DNA from: Heterocephalus glaber
Taxonomy: Eukaryota > Chordata > Mammalia > Rodentia > Bathyergidae
NCBI RefSeq assembly: GCF_000247695.1
Contig: NW_004624842.1
Coordinates: forward strand, 3,325,946 to 3,389,945
DNA length: 64,000 nucleotides
Reading direction: 5' to 3'
Shown here: one piece after another, positions 1 through 10,132 of the stretch
How the letters are laid out: each line of letters begins with the position of its first letter
Position numbering within the stretch: position 1 is the stretch's first letter
Program-made: the position numbers and the translations under genes
Notes under the pieces: generated by a model
Databases searched by the model: none
What the model was told of the DNA's origin: nothing
Seen by the model: the letters and a program-made list of their open reading frames with translations, nothing else

Positions 1-245
1 AATCTGCTCAAAATCACACAGCTAGTAAATGAAAATGTGAGAGTTCCCCTGGCAGCCTCTGTGGCTACCAGCCAGCCAGCCTCTCCTGATGATTTATCGG
101 ACCTTCAGCAGCTGATTTTTCCATCCAAAATTCCTGATATTATGCTCCTTATTTAACTGATGAGCACATACAAACACAAGGAGGCAAACTGACTTGCACA
201 AGGTCACAAGACTGTGCCAGATCCCTCTGACTCCGAAGTCCTTCC
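1..245 (-). mobile_element. MIR fragments
   Basis: Two pieces read as MIR in reverse: 'TCACACAGCTAGTAAATG' near 15-32, and 'TTGCACAAGGTCACAAGAC' near 194-212 followed by the typical 'CTGACTCCGAAGTCC' end. The DNA between them is unassigned. Confidence 0.5.
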
Positions 246-384
246 CACTTTATGGTATTTCAGCAACTTCACAGGGCTCAGCTGGTACTAACTTCTCCAA
301 GGGGGCTGAAGCTGGCCAAGGAAAGACTAGCTGAGATTGAAAAGCAAATCCACTAGGAAGACCTGCACTCAGAAGCAGGACCAC

Positions 385-480
385 TGCTTCCTGTTTCCAT
401 GCTGCACTTCCTACCTGATGGGCCTTGGGCAAATCACTTCCTCTATCAGTTTCCTCATTTGCCAAACAAGGACGAGAGTC
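385..480 (+). mobile_element. MIR fragment
   Basis: 'GGGCCTTGGGCAAATCACTT' and 'CAGTTTCCTCATTTGCC' match the MIR core in sense orientation. Confidence 0.55.
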
Positions 481-790
481 CCTGTCCTCCACATCAGAGT
501 AATGTCATGTAATAAAGCATACTGCAGAGAGTGAAAAGACTTTAAGATCCAAAAGTTAAAGTCCTCCCAAATACAGAGGAAGGAATGCTATTTGAGAAGA
601 AGGTCTTTGCACATATACACTTAGCAAGGGAACAATACGAGGGCACACAAACCACATGTGTCCATGGCTGTGAGCACTCACTCCCTACACAGTGAGGCGG
701 TCCCTTCTAAATCTTGGGGACTGACAACTCTGAAGACTTTTGCCCAGGTATTACTGGGGATTCTAATCCAGGTGACAGCAGTAGGAAGGA

Positions 791-795
791 GGGGG

Positions 796-828
<33 letters not shown>

Positions 829-832
829 GGGG
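791..832. repeat. (GA)n followed by a 15-base G run
   Basis: A GA dinucleotide repeat of about 12 units (795-817) runs straight into 15 consecutive G (818-832), in a purine-only stretch that continues to about 875. Open frames here are repeat artefacts. Confidence 0.95.
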
Positions 833-1571
833 AGAGGGTTGAAAGAAGAGGGGGACAGGGAGAGGAAGAAAAAAAGAATAGGCAGAGTGCAGGACGCACC
901 AAAACACCAAGAAAATTCTAGGCAGAAAAAACAAAACAAAACTCTTGTTTTGACATTTCCAATAATCAGTTACCCAGACAACTCTTCTCTAGTTTTCCAG
1001 GGGTCAGGGGCATGTCTCTCCCAGTCCCTGCAATGATGCCTCCTGGGCTCCTCCATTTGTACCGCCATCTATACCCTGCTTGAAGAAGAGGGAGGCTGAC
1101 CCATTGAACTGTCCCTTGAGCCCCTTGCCTGCTGCTTCTGGTTGGGTATGGCCAACAGAAGGCATTGGCAGGATGGCAGAAGGCAGAAGGAGAGGTGTGT
1201 TGAGTATGCCCTCCCCAACTCCCCTCCCTGTGGGTGTAGCAGTGGCTGAGCCTCTCCATGACAACTTCTTGCCCTTCTCCAGCATTCATGGAGTTCAGGT
1301 AATGATGACCCTCCCTCCTCTCATTCAGGCCATTGGTGACAACAGCTTCTGTCACTGCTATTTGTGGATGTCTCAATACCTTTGCAAGTTCCCTTGGCCC
1401 TGCTCACACCTGTATTAACATCTCCCCAGCTGAAGCCTCTGAGTAGAATTCTGTTTTCTGCCAACATCTGACTGATACACCACCTGGTACTAAGTGTGTA
1501 TATGAATCAAGAGGGACAAGAGCCTGGAGGAGGCTGCATGGCCTAAGTGGCTTAGGATGACAAAGGGAACA

Positions 1572-1735
1572 CAGGGAGACCTTCAGCAAGTCCTTTAACC
1601 TCCCTGTGCCTCAGTTTCTTCATTTGTAAAATCATTAAGATAACTTTGCATACCTGACAGTTTTCCTGTGAAAATGGAATTAGATCGTGTCTGTAAAGAG
1701 CTTAATACATACCAAGCCATAGACTTAGTGCTCTA
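1572..1735 (+). mobile_element. MIR element
   Basis: Most of the MIR body is recognisable: 'CCTCAGTTTCTTCATTTGTA', then 'TGTAAAGAGCTTAATACATA' near the 3' end. Confidence 0.6.
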
Positions 1736-1794
1736 GGGGTAGTAGCCTCATCTTCAGTCTTAAATCCAAATATTAACATGTTAACAATCACATT

Positions 1795-1905
1795 CCCTCA
1801 AAGAAAGAAATATAGGATTTTTTTCTTTTTAATTTTCCAATTTCTCTACTATGAACATGTATTCCTTTAGGAATCAGAAAAGAGTAAAGAATTGAAAGAA
1901 AAAAC
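1795..1905 (+). mobile_element. Old L1 3' end fragment
   Basis: 'TCTACTATGAACATGTATTC' followed by 'AATCAGAAAAGAG' matches the 3' end shared by old mammalian L1M copies. No coding part remains. Confidence 0.5.
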
Positions 1906-2424
1906 ATAGAGTGCACCCGCACCTATCAAGGCTTATTCTTCCTCTCAGCTGCTGGAGATGATGTCACTCCCCACAGGGATTTTGCCAGCACGGAACATTC
2001 CCTTCCTCCAGTGATGCTCAGGAGGGACATGAATGGAACGACTGGAGAGTACAGCCCGCACCCATCTCAGCCAGGCCCACAGGATCTAAAAGGGCACTGA
2101 GCCTGCAATCACCTTACTGAAAGGTGCTCAGGTCCAGATGTGGCTCTAAGGAGATGACAATTTGTCAGACGCCTGTGGTACCCATGGGCACCACATTAAA
2201 TAAAACCTAGCAACGTGAAGAGGCTGCCACCCATCAGCACTGGCTTCTTGCCCAAAAGTTTCACATGCTACCTCGAAGCCACACACTGATGTGCAATTGT
2301 GGGCTGGAGACCAGGTGACAGCACAGATCTGCAGAGTAACATCAAAAAGGAGAGAGGCCTCCCACTTGGACCATGCTGATGACTGTGCAGGAAGCGGCAG
2401 AGGCTCCCTTTGTCAGGGCCCCCT

Positions 2425-2600
2425 CTGAGAGCCAGACAATGTGCTGACTGCCTTTCAGGCTTTATCTCATTTGAGCTGTGCAGGGGTCATGCAGCATAGA
2501 GGGGTTATTCCAAGCTGGTCAGGGTCACCCTGCTGGTCAGCATGAATACAGCCAGGACTGGGACCCAGGTCTGTTGGCTCATAGCTCAGCACTCTTCCCC
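2425..2600 (-). mobile_element. MIR-like fragment
   Basis: The order 'TTTATCTCATTTGAGC', 'CAGCCAGGACTGGGACCCAG', 'AGCACTCTTCC' fits a diverged MIR in reverse. Confidence 0.45.
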
Positions 2601-2792
2601 CTCAATCCTGCTACATCCCACAAGGTCCAACTTGGTATAAACCCTGTAACCAACGCTACTGTTGCTCTGGATGTGGAAATCATAACAGCGGTGTCAATCC
2701 CTCCCACATGCAGGGCGCTTTACAATGTAAGGATCCTTTATAATCATCATTTTGCTTGGACCTCACCAATCAGCTGGTGTTAAGAGGGTGTA

Positions 2793-3010
2793 AGGAACTG
2801 TGGTTATGAAAATGGGCTCTGAAGCCAGAGCTGGAATCCTGACTTTGCAGGCTTGGTGACCTTGGGCAGACTACTTAACCTCTCTGAGAGGCAGTGTGAG
2901 CAGGTAAAATGAGAAAAATACTTCCTATTCCACAAAGGCAGAACAAAACAAGCTAATCCACTCAAAGCTCACTATGGCACAATATTTGACACAGTGTAGA
3001 CTCTCAGCAG
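2793..3010 (+). mobile_element. MIR element
   Basis: Nearly complete and in sense: 'GGGCTCTGAAGCCAGAGCTG', 'TTGGTGACCTTGGGCAGACT', 'ACTTAACCTCTCTGAGAGG'. A reverse MIR piece follows at about 3045-3135. Confidence 0.65.
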
Positions 3011-3527
3011 TGGTAGAGATGGCTTTGATCAGTAAGGCATCACTACCATACAGATAGACAAACTGGGGTTAAGAGAATATACAGGACTTGTCCAAGGACA
3101 CACAGAGAATAAACAACAACAAGATTCAAGCACCAGCTTACAGTGTCCTAAGAGAATTTGAAAATTCCACAGGTGAGCTTATCCATACTAGATAAGTGAA
3201 AGAAGTCTCCCTGGGATATCCCCGCCCTTTGAGAGTGACAGGGACAGAGCCTCCTCCAAGGAGGTCAGCCTTCTGCTAGAAACGGAGAAGAGGGGACAGG
3301 AGGAAAACCCAGCAAACCTTCAAGGGCAACTCTCATGGTCTCAGTTTCTGAGTCTCTCACTTGATTTTCATTAACTGTTTAAATGCTATTAGAGTTCACT
3401 GTTAGTGGAACTGAGAGTAGAGCAAAACTGGAAGCAACATTAAATGTCTATCAACAGGATGCTAGCCCAATGAGCTCGGATTTATCCATTAAAAATTAAC
3501 TACAAAAGTATTACACACTTATTGTGA

Positions 3528-3615
3528 TTTTTTTTTCTTTTGTAATGCTCGGATCAAACCCAAACACTTGCACATGCTAGGCAGACACTCTACCACTGAG
3601 CTACAACTCCAGCCA
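3528..3615 (-). mobile_element. ID-type SINE, older subtype
   Basis: It reads in reverse: oligo-T, B-box region 'GGATCAAACCCAAACACTTG', A-box 'CTACCACTGAGCTACAACTCC'-like end. It resembles the 'GTAGAGTG' ID form rather than the younger 'TTTAGCTCAGTGGTTCCGC' form. Confidence 0.7.
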
Positions 3616-3635
3616 GGAAAATTTTGTTGTTGTTG

Positions 3636-3725
3636 TTTCGTTTGTTTGTTTTGGTACCGGGGATCGAATTCGGGTCCCTGTGCCTGCGCAGCAGGTGGCA
3701 AAACCACTGAGCTAAATCCCCGGCC
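3636..3725 (-). mobile_element. ID SINE with target-site duplication
   Basis: 'GGTACCGGGGATCGAATTCG' to 'CTGAGCTAAATCCCCGGCCC' is a full reverse ID. 'CCAGGAAAATTTT' occurs on both sides (about 3613 and 3724), consistent with target duplication during insertion next to the older ID. Confidence 0.85.
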
Positions 3726-4224
3726 CAGGAAAATTTTTGAGACAGATTTTATGTAGTGATGTGAAAAAAGGTCAATATATAATTAAATGAAAATGGAAGT
3801 TGTAAAACAATATTGAGATTTATGATTCTATTGTGGTTTGCATATTATGTAGGCATAGAAAATATTCTGGAAGGATGCACCCTGTCATTGGCTTCATCTG
3901 GAGAGTAGGATTTTGGTGAAGGAACTAAGGCGGAAAATACACTTCTGAATTATTAGGATTTTTCACAAATTAATACTAAAGAAAAAAGTACAACATCAGA
4001 AAAAGATTTCTTTGGCATAATCTCCCCATGGCACTTGTTTAACTCCATTTCTGCCTGTTTTCTTCTAGTCTGTATCTATGGTTAGATCTAATTTCACACC
4101 ATTGTAATCTGAATGCTCATAATTGTATGGGTTTTTCCCACTTAACATTAATTGTATCAGAAATATTTTAACACTTTGATATCATCAGCATCACAGCTAA
4201 GATTCATCGGTGCTAGGTACGAAG

Positions 4225-4400
4225 CTAGAGTTTTAGATGCTTTAATTTATATAGTTTTTATGATGATTCCAAAAGCAAGTACATGCACTAACCATATAAC
4301 AGATAAGGAAACTGAGGCTTGAAGAGGCCAAGGCCTCGTGGCCAGTAAAGACAGAAACAAGACTTAAGCCCTGATCTGTGTGAGGCCCAGCCTCTCCCTC
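4225..4400 (-). mobile_element. MIR element
   Basis: 'AGATAAGGAAACTGAGGCTT' and the preceding 'TAGTTTTTATGATGATTCC' are MIR core in reverse. Confidence 0.6.
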
Positions 4401-4477
4401 GGAACCTCTGTACCCTATTCTCCTCACTGATATACATGGTCCCTGACCTAGGATGGTTTGACTAACAATTTTTTTGA

Positions 4478-4570
4478 GGGGCCGGGGATTTAGCTCAGTG
4501 GTTTCGCTGCCTGCAGTACAAGCACAAGGACCCGAGTTCAATCCCCGGTACCAAAAAAAAAAAAAAAGGA
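4478..4570 (+). mobile_element. ID SINE with 14-bp target duplication
   Basis: A full ID with A box 'TTTAGCTCAGTGG' and B box 'GAGTTCAATCC', ending in an A run. A perfect 14-bp duplication, 'AACAATTTTTTTGA', flanks it (4464-4477 and 4571-4584), which points to a fairly recent insertion. Confidence 0.92.
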
Positions 4571-4814
4571 AACAATTTTTTTGACTTTACAATGATACAA
4601 AAGTGATACATGTTTAGTAGAAACCATACTTCAAATTTTGAATTTTGATGTTTTCCTGGGCTAGCAGTATGCCATACGATACTCTCCTAGGATGCTGCTC
4701 AGCAACAGTGAGCTGCAGCTGTAGGTCAGCCACATAGCACAGTGCACTGTGTTGCTAAGCCAGAATATTCAGTAGGGTAGGTATATTTAATGCAGTTTTA
4801 CTTCAGATATTTTC

Positions 4815-4882
4815 TTTCTTTTTTTTTTTTTTTTAGTACCAGGGATCGAACTCGGGTCCTTGTGCTTGCGAGGCAGGCAGTG
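4815..4882 (-). mobile_element. Truncated ID SINE
   Basis: Long T run, 'AGTACCAGGGATCGAACTCG' and 'TTGCGAGGCAGGCAG', then an abrupt stop before the A box. 'CAGATATTTTC' is repeated on both sides, so the 5' truncation probably occurred at insertion. Confidence 0.85.
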
Positions 4883-5284
4883 GCAGATATTTTCAAATAA
4901 TGATGGGTTTATGAGGACAGAACCCTACGTAATTGAAGTGCATCTGTATGAGTAGGGAGAGAGAAGAATGTGGCAGATGTTGGGTCTTTCAACTTGTATG
5001 ACCTTGAACAAGTCATTTCCCCCCTACTTAGCTCACTTAATCATTCTTCCACTGGGGAAGCATTTCCTGATCAATGAGCAACAAACTGGTGGTTGAGTTG
5101 AATAGAACATAAACCTTGCTCTCAAGGAGGTTAGAGGCTAGTCAACTTCTTTACAGAAGGAAAGGATCTAAACCAGCCCCACCTCTGTCACCAGACAGTC
5201 ATAAGCATGAAACGGATAAAGGATGCAAAGGAACTCTGCCAGTACACATCTCCCTATCTGCGATAGGGATTTCTGTGGCTGTTA

Positions 5285-5400
5285 ACCACTGCATGTTATT
5301 TTATCCAGTGGATGTTCCAAAATGTTCTCAATCATCTTCCTATTGTCGGACATTTAGTTCCAATTTGCTGCTATTATACAGAAGCTCTCTGATGGAGATT
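5285..5400. mobile_element. L1-like fragment
   Basis: 'TTAGTTCCAATTTGCTGCTA' and 'TATACAGAAGCTCTCTGATG' resemble an old L1 copy read in antisense. The rest of about 4890-5810 looks unique, with no exon seen. Confidence 0.35.
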
Positions 5401-5814
5401 TATCCAAGAAAATAATTCAAAGGGAGAAAAAAAGAGCCAGATGTTCAAAGAAGATGCTGCCCAACCTTCCAAATGACTGAAGGGAGACCAGTCCTCTACA
5501 CACTAAGCCTCAACTGAATTCCCTACCCCCATGACCTTCCCCACCCTGAGCTGCCCCTCCCTCAACCTGGCAAGCCACCCATCACTCAAGGGCCATCTTC
5601 TTGCCTTCCTAGCCCTCCAAGTCCCCAATTGCAATGTCACAGTCCACCCCCTCCTTACAGGTCATACAGCTGCCAAAGGGACCTTCCCAAAATAGTCCTT
5701 CATGCTCCTCTGTAGACCAAAATCTTGCAAAGATCCTTGGAGCCTCTGGGCTCACATGAAGCCCAGACACCTCAGCCTGACATTTAAGAGAGACAGAAGG
5801 GGAGAGGAGTAATG

Positions 5815-5995
5815 CTCACCAAGTTCCCATGATGTGCCAGCACTGTGCTAGGTGCTTTATGTAACTTACACAATGCGGCCTCTATGATATTGGGCATTTA
5901 TGCACATTTTACAGGTGAAGAAACTGAGGCTTAGAGTAATTAAGTGATGCGCCCAAAGCCACATGGCTAGTACTCAGCACAGCTGCAACTAGAGC
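5815..5995 (-). mobile_element. MIR element
   Basis: 'AGCACTGTGCTAGGTGCTTT', 'GTGAAGAAACTGAGGCTTAG' and 'GCCACATGGCTAGTACTC' follow MIR order in reverse. Confidence 0.65.
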
Positions 5996-6384
5996 CTGGC
6001 TCTGGGAGAATCTAGTTTCTGGAAGATTCAAACATGGGTTGACTTTCTGAGTTACCTCCCAGCACCCCCTGCCATTCCTCTGCAGTATCTGTCCCATGCA
6101 TACCACACACCTGCCCTTCTTCAAGGGCACCCATTTTTCTTTCCCTCTGACCTGAGCCCAGTGGCCCCTATCTTCCTGAAGCCTTCCCTGGGCACCAAAA
6201 CAGGAGCCCATACTCAGCAAGTATGGTGGTGTATTCTTTACTTTTGTAAAGTCATGTCTGTGCCTCTCTGATCAGAATGTGAGGCCTCTAGAGCAAGATA
6301 CATCTGATGGGGTAACTGTTTCAAACTTAACAAAACCAAGAACGGCCTCCGAGAAAGTGGCTTGCCTGGCACTGCCAGCAGGAA

Positions 6385-6580
6385 TGTATGTGGCTCTGAA
6401 CCACCCTGCCTCCCCACGACCTACCTGTGTGACCTTGAGCAATTGCCTTTCCCTCACTAAACCTCTGTCCTTTCGATTTATAAAATGAGAAGAATAGCTG
6501 CCTCACAGGGTTTTGTACTAGTTATACCTATAAGCCCTTAAAACAGTGCCTGGTGTGTAGTAAGTGCTCAGTAAACATTA
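6385..6580 (+). mobile_element. MIR element
   Basis: 'CTGTGTGACCTTGAGCAATT' through 'CAGTGCCTGGTGTGTAGTAA' and 'GTGCTCAGTAAACATTAGC' cover the core and 3' end. Confidence 0.7.
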
Positions 6581-6587
6581 GCTGGCT

Positions 6588-6745
6588 GGGTGTAGTGGCA
6601 CACGCCTGTAATCCCAACACTTGGGTGGCTGAGGCAGGAGGATCACCATGAGTTTGAGGCCAGCCTGGACTACATAGTGAGTTCAGACTGAACTACACAA
6701 TGAGTCCCTGTGTAAGTTAGTCCTGAAACTAACTAAATAAATATT
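6588..6745 (+). mobile_element. B1 SINE
   Basis: 7SL-derived SINE: 'GGTGTAGTGGCACACGCCTG', 'TAATCCCAACACTTGGGTGG', 'TTTGAGGCCAGCCTGGACTA'. It has an extra internal segment (second 'AGTTCAGACTGAACTACA') and an A-rich tail. Confidence 0.88.
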
Positions 6746-7194
6746 AGGTGTTACCATTCTTAGCCATAGCCTCCCATCCATGAAGGAAGCAGCGTCAATC
6801 TGCTCCTACCCTCACTGTCCACCCAGATGTGGGTCCTGCTAACAGGGCCTCCTCCTCACAGTCCCAACATTCCTATCCATGTGGTTTCTGGTCAATGGAG
6901 CCCTACCCAATGTGGCAGGCAGCAAGCGGCAAAGCCAGTCAATCTCCCCTGACAGCCAATGGAAATAGGCAGTCTGAAGCTTCCCCACTTCTAGGGGATC
7001 CTGGAGGAACCAGAAAGCCAAGGTCAACCCCTCTCTGAGGGCTCCCAGCCAGTGCCTCTGTCCCTACCCCTCAGGACTCTAGCAGTATTCAAGCCACAGA
7101 GCCACCCTTGCCTCACCAGACCCAACACATAAACCTCTCTACCTGGACCAGCTCCAGCCTATCAATCAATCAGCCCACACCACTGCCCCAAGTG
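6746..7194. other. Unique sequence, no gene seen
   Basis: Short frames on both strands have no recognisable domain and no convincing splice pair. Confidence 0.4.
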
Positions 7195-7385
7195 TAATGT
7201 GGTAGAGGGAAGGGGTCTGGACACACACAGCCCTACTCATTCTAGCTATGTAGCCTCATAATTGTTTTGAGCCTCAGTTTCTCATCTATAAAAAGTGAAT
7301 AACCTACCTGATAGGAATGCTGTAAGAGGATGTAAAGCACTTATCACAGTGCATGGTATACAGTAAGTGTTCAATAAATGCCATC
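7195..7385 (+). mobile_element. MIR element
   Basis: 'AGCCTCAGTTTCTCATCTAT' and 'AGTAAGTGTTCAATAAATGC' are the core and 3' end. Confidence 0.65.
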
Positions 7386-8013
7386 ACTCTCACTCTGAGT
7401 AATCATTGGTATCACTCCAGGCCAGAATGGTAAATATTACCATTTCCTTTTAATAAATGGGGCAGAGAAGCCCAGAGATGCCAGGCTGGAACTCTCAGAG
7501 ACACTTCCCTTCTCAGCCTATCAAGAGACCCTCTCTGCTGCCTCCTTGGGGCTCAGGCCCACAACATCTCTGGGCAGCTGCCACCCTCTCGGCTCTGTAA
7601 ACACCAAAAGAGCCCAGGGCCACTGGCAGCCCTTTCTCTTAGCTCTGGCCCATTACCTGGAAGGCATCCCTGTCCTCTTGCTCACCTCACTGGGGAAGGG
7701 CAACATTAGTCCTCTCCCAAGGTGAAGTCTCAGACTCCAGGCTCTACAGACTAGCCCCTGACAGAGTCCTGTGTATGGCTACACAGCAGCAGGGAAGCTG
7801 GCATCTGGGCTGTGAGAAGCCCAGACCAAGAGGTAGAAAACCCAGAATATTAGTGCTGGTTCTTCACACTCAGCTTCTATGTGACCTTGGACTCTAGCAG
7901 TCACTCTTCCTCTCTAGGCCTCCATCTACCTACCTTTCAATATTTAGTCTGAGTTAGAACAAAAGGACCCAGCATTGTTCTCATGTGGGGTTCTATGGAA
8001 AGAACCCTTCAAG

Positions 8014-8113
8014 GGCCAGGATTTTAACTCAGTGATGCCACAGCCTCCCTCGAAAGTGCAAGGACCCAAGTTTGATCCCCAGTACCAAATAAATAAATAA
8101 ATAAAATACACAA
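8014..8113 (+). mobile_element. ID SINE with perfect 17-bp target duplication
   Basis: 'GGCCAGGATTTTAACTCAGT' starts the element, 'AAGTTTGATCCCCAGTACC' ends it, and the tail is (AAAT)n. The 17-bp duplication 'GGAAAGAACCCTTCAAG' (7997-8013 and 8114-8130) is exact. Confidence 0.93.
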
Positions 8114-8130
8114 GGAAAGAACCCTTCAAG

Positions 8131-9470
8131 ACACTTACAAAGCTCAGCCTAGGGAACTGCCACACGGCCCAGGAAGGATTTTAACAGCAACAGTGCCCCA
8201 CCCCCATACAATCTCCTCCAGGACTGCCTTGAGGTGCCCCTCCCTGAGTCCCCAGGGACTGTGCTCTGCATACCACAGGTACTATGCCTAGGTTGCTAGG
8301 CAGGCATGCCCTCAGGCTGGCCAGCAGAAGCCCCCTCCATGCCTGCTCCAGAGCCTGGCTAGCCCACAGTGGCTCCAAGAGGAGGCTGGCACAGGCTGCC
8401 TCTGCTGTAGGATCCATCTGGAGGCACGGGTGGGTAGTAGGCACACAGTGCCTCCATTCTCCACACCCTTTCCTGGGACAGGAGCTTCTGAAGTCACCAT
8501 CCCATTCCTAGTTCTCAACCTGGCCCAACTGCCGAAGATTCTGGAAGACTCCTAATGCCGGGACACGCGCGCGCACACACACACACACACAGATGGAGCA
8601 GCTGGACCTCACACTGTCCCAGGGAGGTCCAAATTCCAGCCCTTTGCCCTTCCACCTTAGAGTGCAGAGGAGGTGACATGCAGATCCAGGAGTGACAGTG
8701 GGAACACATGGTGGTGCTCTTTCCCCCACCAATGCCTCTCAGAGCTCTGAGAAAAAGCAAGAACCATGTCTGGGAGCAGAGCAAGAGGCCAACATCCCCA
8801 GAACTCCTTTCTAGTCTTTGTCTAACCCTTTAAAGTCTCCCAGGAACAATATGGTCCATCTAGCTCTGCCTGTCATGGCCTCAGTACCTAATAAATACTC
8901 TGGTGCTCATAGCCACCTGGCCCCCTTGCCTGTCCTCAAGTCTCCAGCTTCTTGGGGACCCTAGATCTCCCCAACGGCGAAGGTGCCAGACACAATTGGG
9001 ACACACAAATCTTCTCCCTCTCGTCAGTGAGGAAAGCCACTGGACAGGACAACACTAGCCAAGCCACAGGGACTCTAGGGCTAAGGTCCATGCCCCCACT
9101 TCTGGGAGACCTGGAAAGGAAGTGGTACGGGAAACAAGTGAACAGTGGGGAAGGGTCTGTAACTAGAGGGTGAGGGTGAGGGCGAGAGCTCCCCAGCATC
9201 CAACCTCCAGCCAAGATAGCTCCTGCAGCATCCAACCCTTGGAGGAGAAATCAGAGAGACCCTGGGCTCCACAGAAGTAGCAGCAGCAGCCTCCAGAACG
9301 GAGTGGGCCAGCCGCAGCGGGAGGCCAGCACCAGCAACCACGGTCTTCCAGCAGGCACCAGCCTACCTGTCTCTCCCGGCCTAGGGGAGGCTGCAGTGGT
9401 GGGGGGAACAGCAAGGACCTCCCCCACACTGGCCAAGGTGCCAACAGCTGGCAAACTCAGTTCCCGGTCT
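8131..9470. other. Unique sequence flanking CpG island 1
   Basis: This is moderately GC-rich DNA. If the gene proposed at the island exists, this is the start of its intron. Short overlapping frames on both strands (for example 8181-8511 and 8936-9454) show no family signature. No splice acceptor/donor pair was recognised. Confidence 0.4.
8563..8591. repeat. (CG)n-(CA)n microsatellite
   Basis: A short alternating CG block passes into CA units, giving a fully alternating purine/pyrimidine tract. Confidence 0.95.
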
Positions 9471-10095
9471 CGCCGCCCATTCCTCCCTGGGGCCGGAGGC
9501 TGGGCCTAGATTTCGCACGCCCCGGCCCCTAGTGCCACCTGATCCCCACCCCCATGTGCCTACCTGGGCCTGGGAGTCCCCATCTTGGGCCGGGTGGGTG
9601 AGGGGCTGCCTCCTCGGCTGCTCCCTGCTCGGCCGGCGGGCCGCGGGGCGGGGCGGCGCGGGCCGCGGCGGGCTCTGCGGAGCAGGCTCCTCGCGACACC
9701 CCGCCCGCTGATGGATGCCGACTGCAGCGGCGGTCGGCGTGCGCCGGGGGCTGGGCACCGTGCCCACAGCCCCGGGCCTGGCGCCCGCCGTGCGGCCCGC
9801 CCCCGCCGCGGCCTCCGCGCCCAACCCCCCAGGCGGCCTCGCGCCTCCCCCTCGTCCTCCTCCTCCTCCTCCTCTTCCTCGCTCCCGTGTCCCAGCCCCT
9901 GCCTCCGCCTCCTCCACGGCTGCCCTCCTCCCCGCCCGCGCTCGGCTCACGGGCGGCCTCCTCCGGTCCCCTGCCAACCAGGCTGTCCCTGGACCACTGC
10001 GGAATGTCTCGGCTGCCGCCACCCTGGTCCTGGCCAGCCAAGCCTGGCTTGGCCAAGTCCTGGTGGGGGCTCTGCTGCGAGGGGGGTGGAGCAGA
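9470..10095. promoter_or_regulatory. CpG island 1 (promoter-like)
   Basis: Very GC-rich with dense CpG, in contrast to the CpG-poor flanks; there are several Sp1-like 'GGGGCGGGG' or 'CCCGCCC' blocks (for example near 9645) and a (TCC)n tract near 9852-9882. Islands of this kind usually mark vertebrate promoters. The best splice donor inside it is on the minus strand, so transcription probably runs right to left. Long open frames on both strands across it reflect GC-driven loss of stop codons. Confidence 0.8.
9564..10050 (-). other. Candidate first exon, minus strand
   Basis: Read on the minus strand, the island ends in 'GGCCCAG|GTAGGC', a strong donor with the exon boundary at 9564. An ATG at 9583-9581 sits in a favourable context (AAGATGG) and gives 20 coding bases before the donor, reading Met-Gly-Thr-Pro-Arg-Pro and then a split codon. 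Its own frame meets a stop just inside the intron, so it depends on splicing. The right edge (transcription start) is a guess from the end of the CpG-dense block. Alternatives are a wholly non-coding exon, or a different frame that is also open through the donor. I do not recognise the gene. Confidence 0.35.
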
Positions 10096-10109
10096 AGGGG
10101 AAGGATCCC

Positions 10110-10132
10110 TGACTCAGAAGGGGTGACTCAGC
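10110..10132. promoter_or_regulatory. Two AP-1 sites, one also ARE-like
   Basis: Perfect TGACTCA motifs lie at 10110-10116 and 10124-10130. The second sits in GTGACTCAGC (10123-10132), matching the antioxidant-response/NF-E2 pattern RTGACnnnGC. They lie just outside the CpG island, upstream of the proposed minus-strand exon. Binding is inferred only. Confidence 0.5.

Larger units (their letters stand above)
3410..4000 (+). mobile_element. Old L1 3' region split by SINE insertions
   Basis: The left part (3425-3525) contains 'GGAAGCAACATTAAATGTCT' and 'ATCCATTAAAAATTAACTAC'. The right part (3740-4000) contains 'TGTAAAACAATATTGAGATT' and 'ATTCTGGAAGGATGCACC'. Together they follow the order of an L1M 3' end. 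Two ID SINEs lie between them. Confidence 0.55.

Noticed and set aside
4478..4570. tRNA gene look-alikes (A and B boxes) here and at the other ID sites
   Set aside because: The arms do not fold into a full tRNA, the sequences end in A runs with target duplications, and many copies exist, so they are SINEs.
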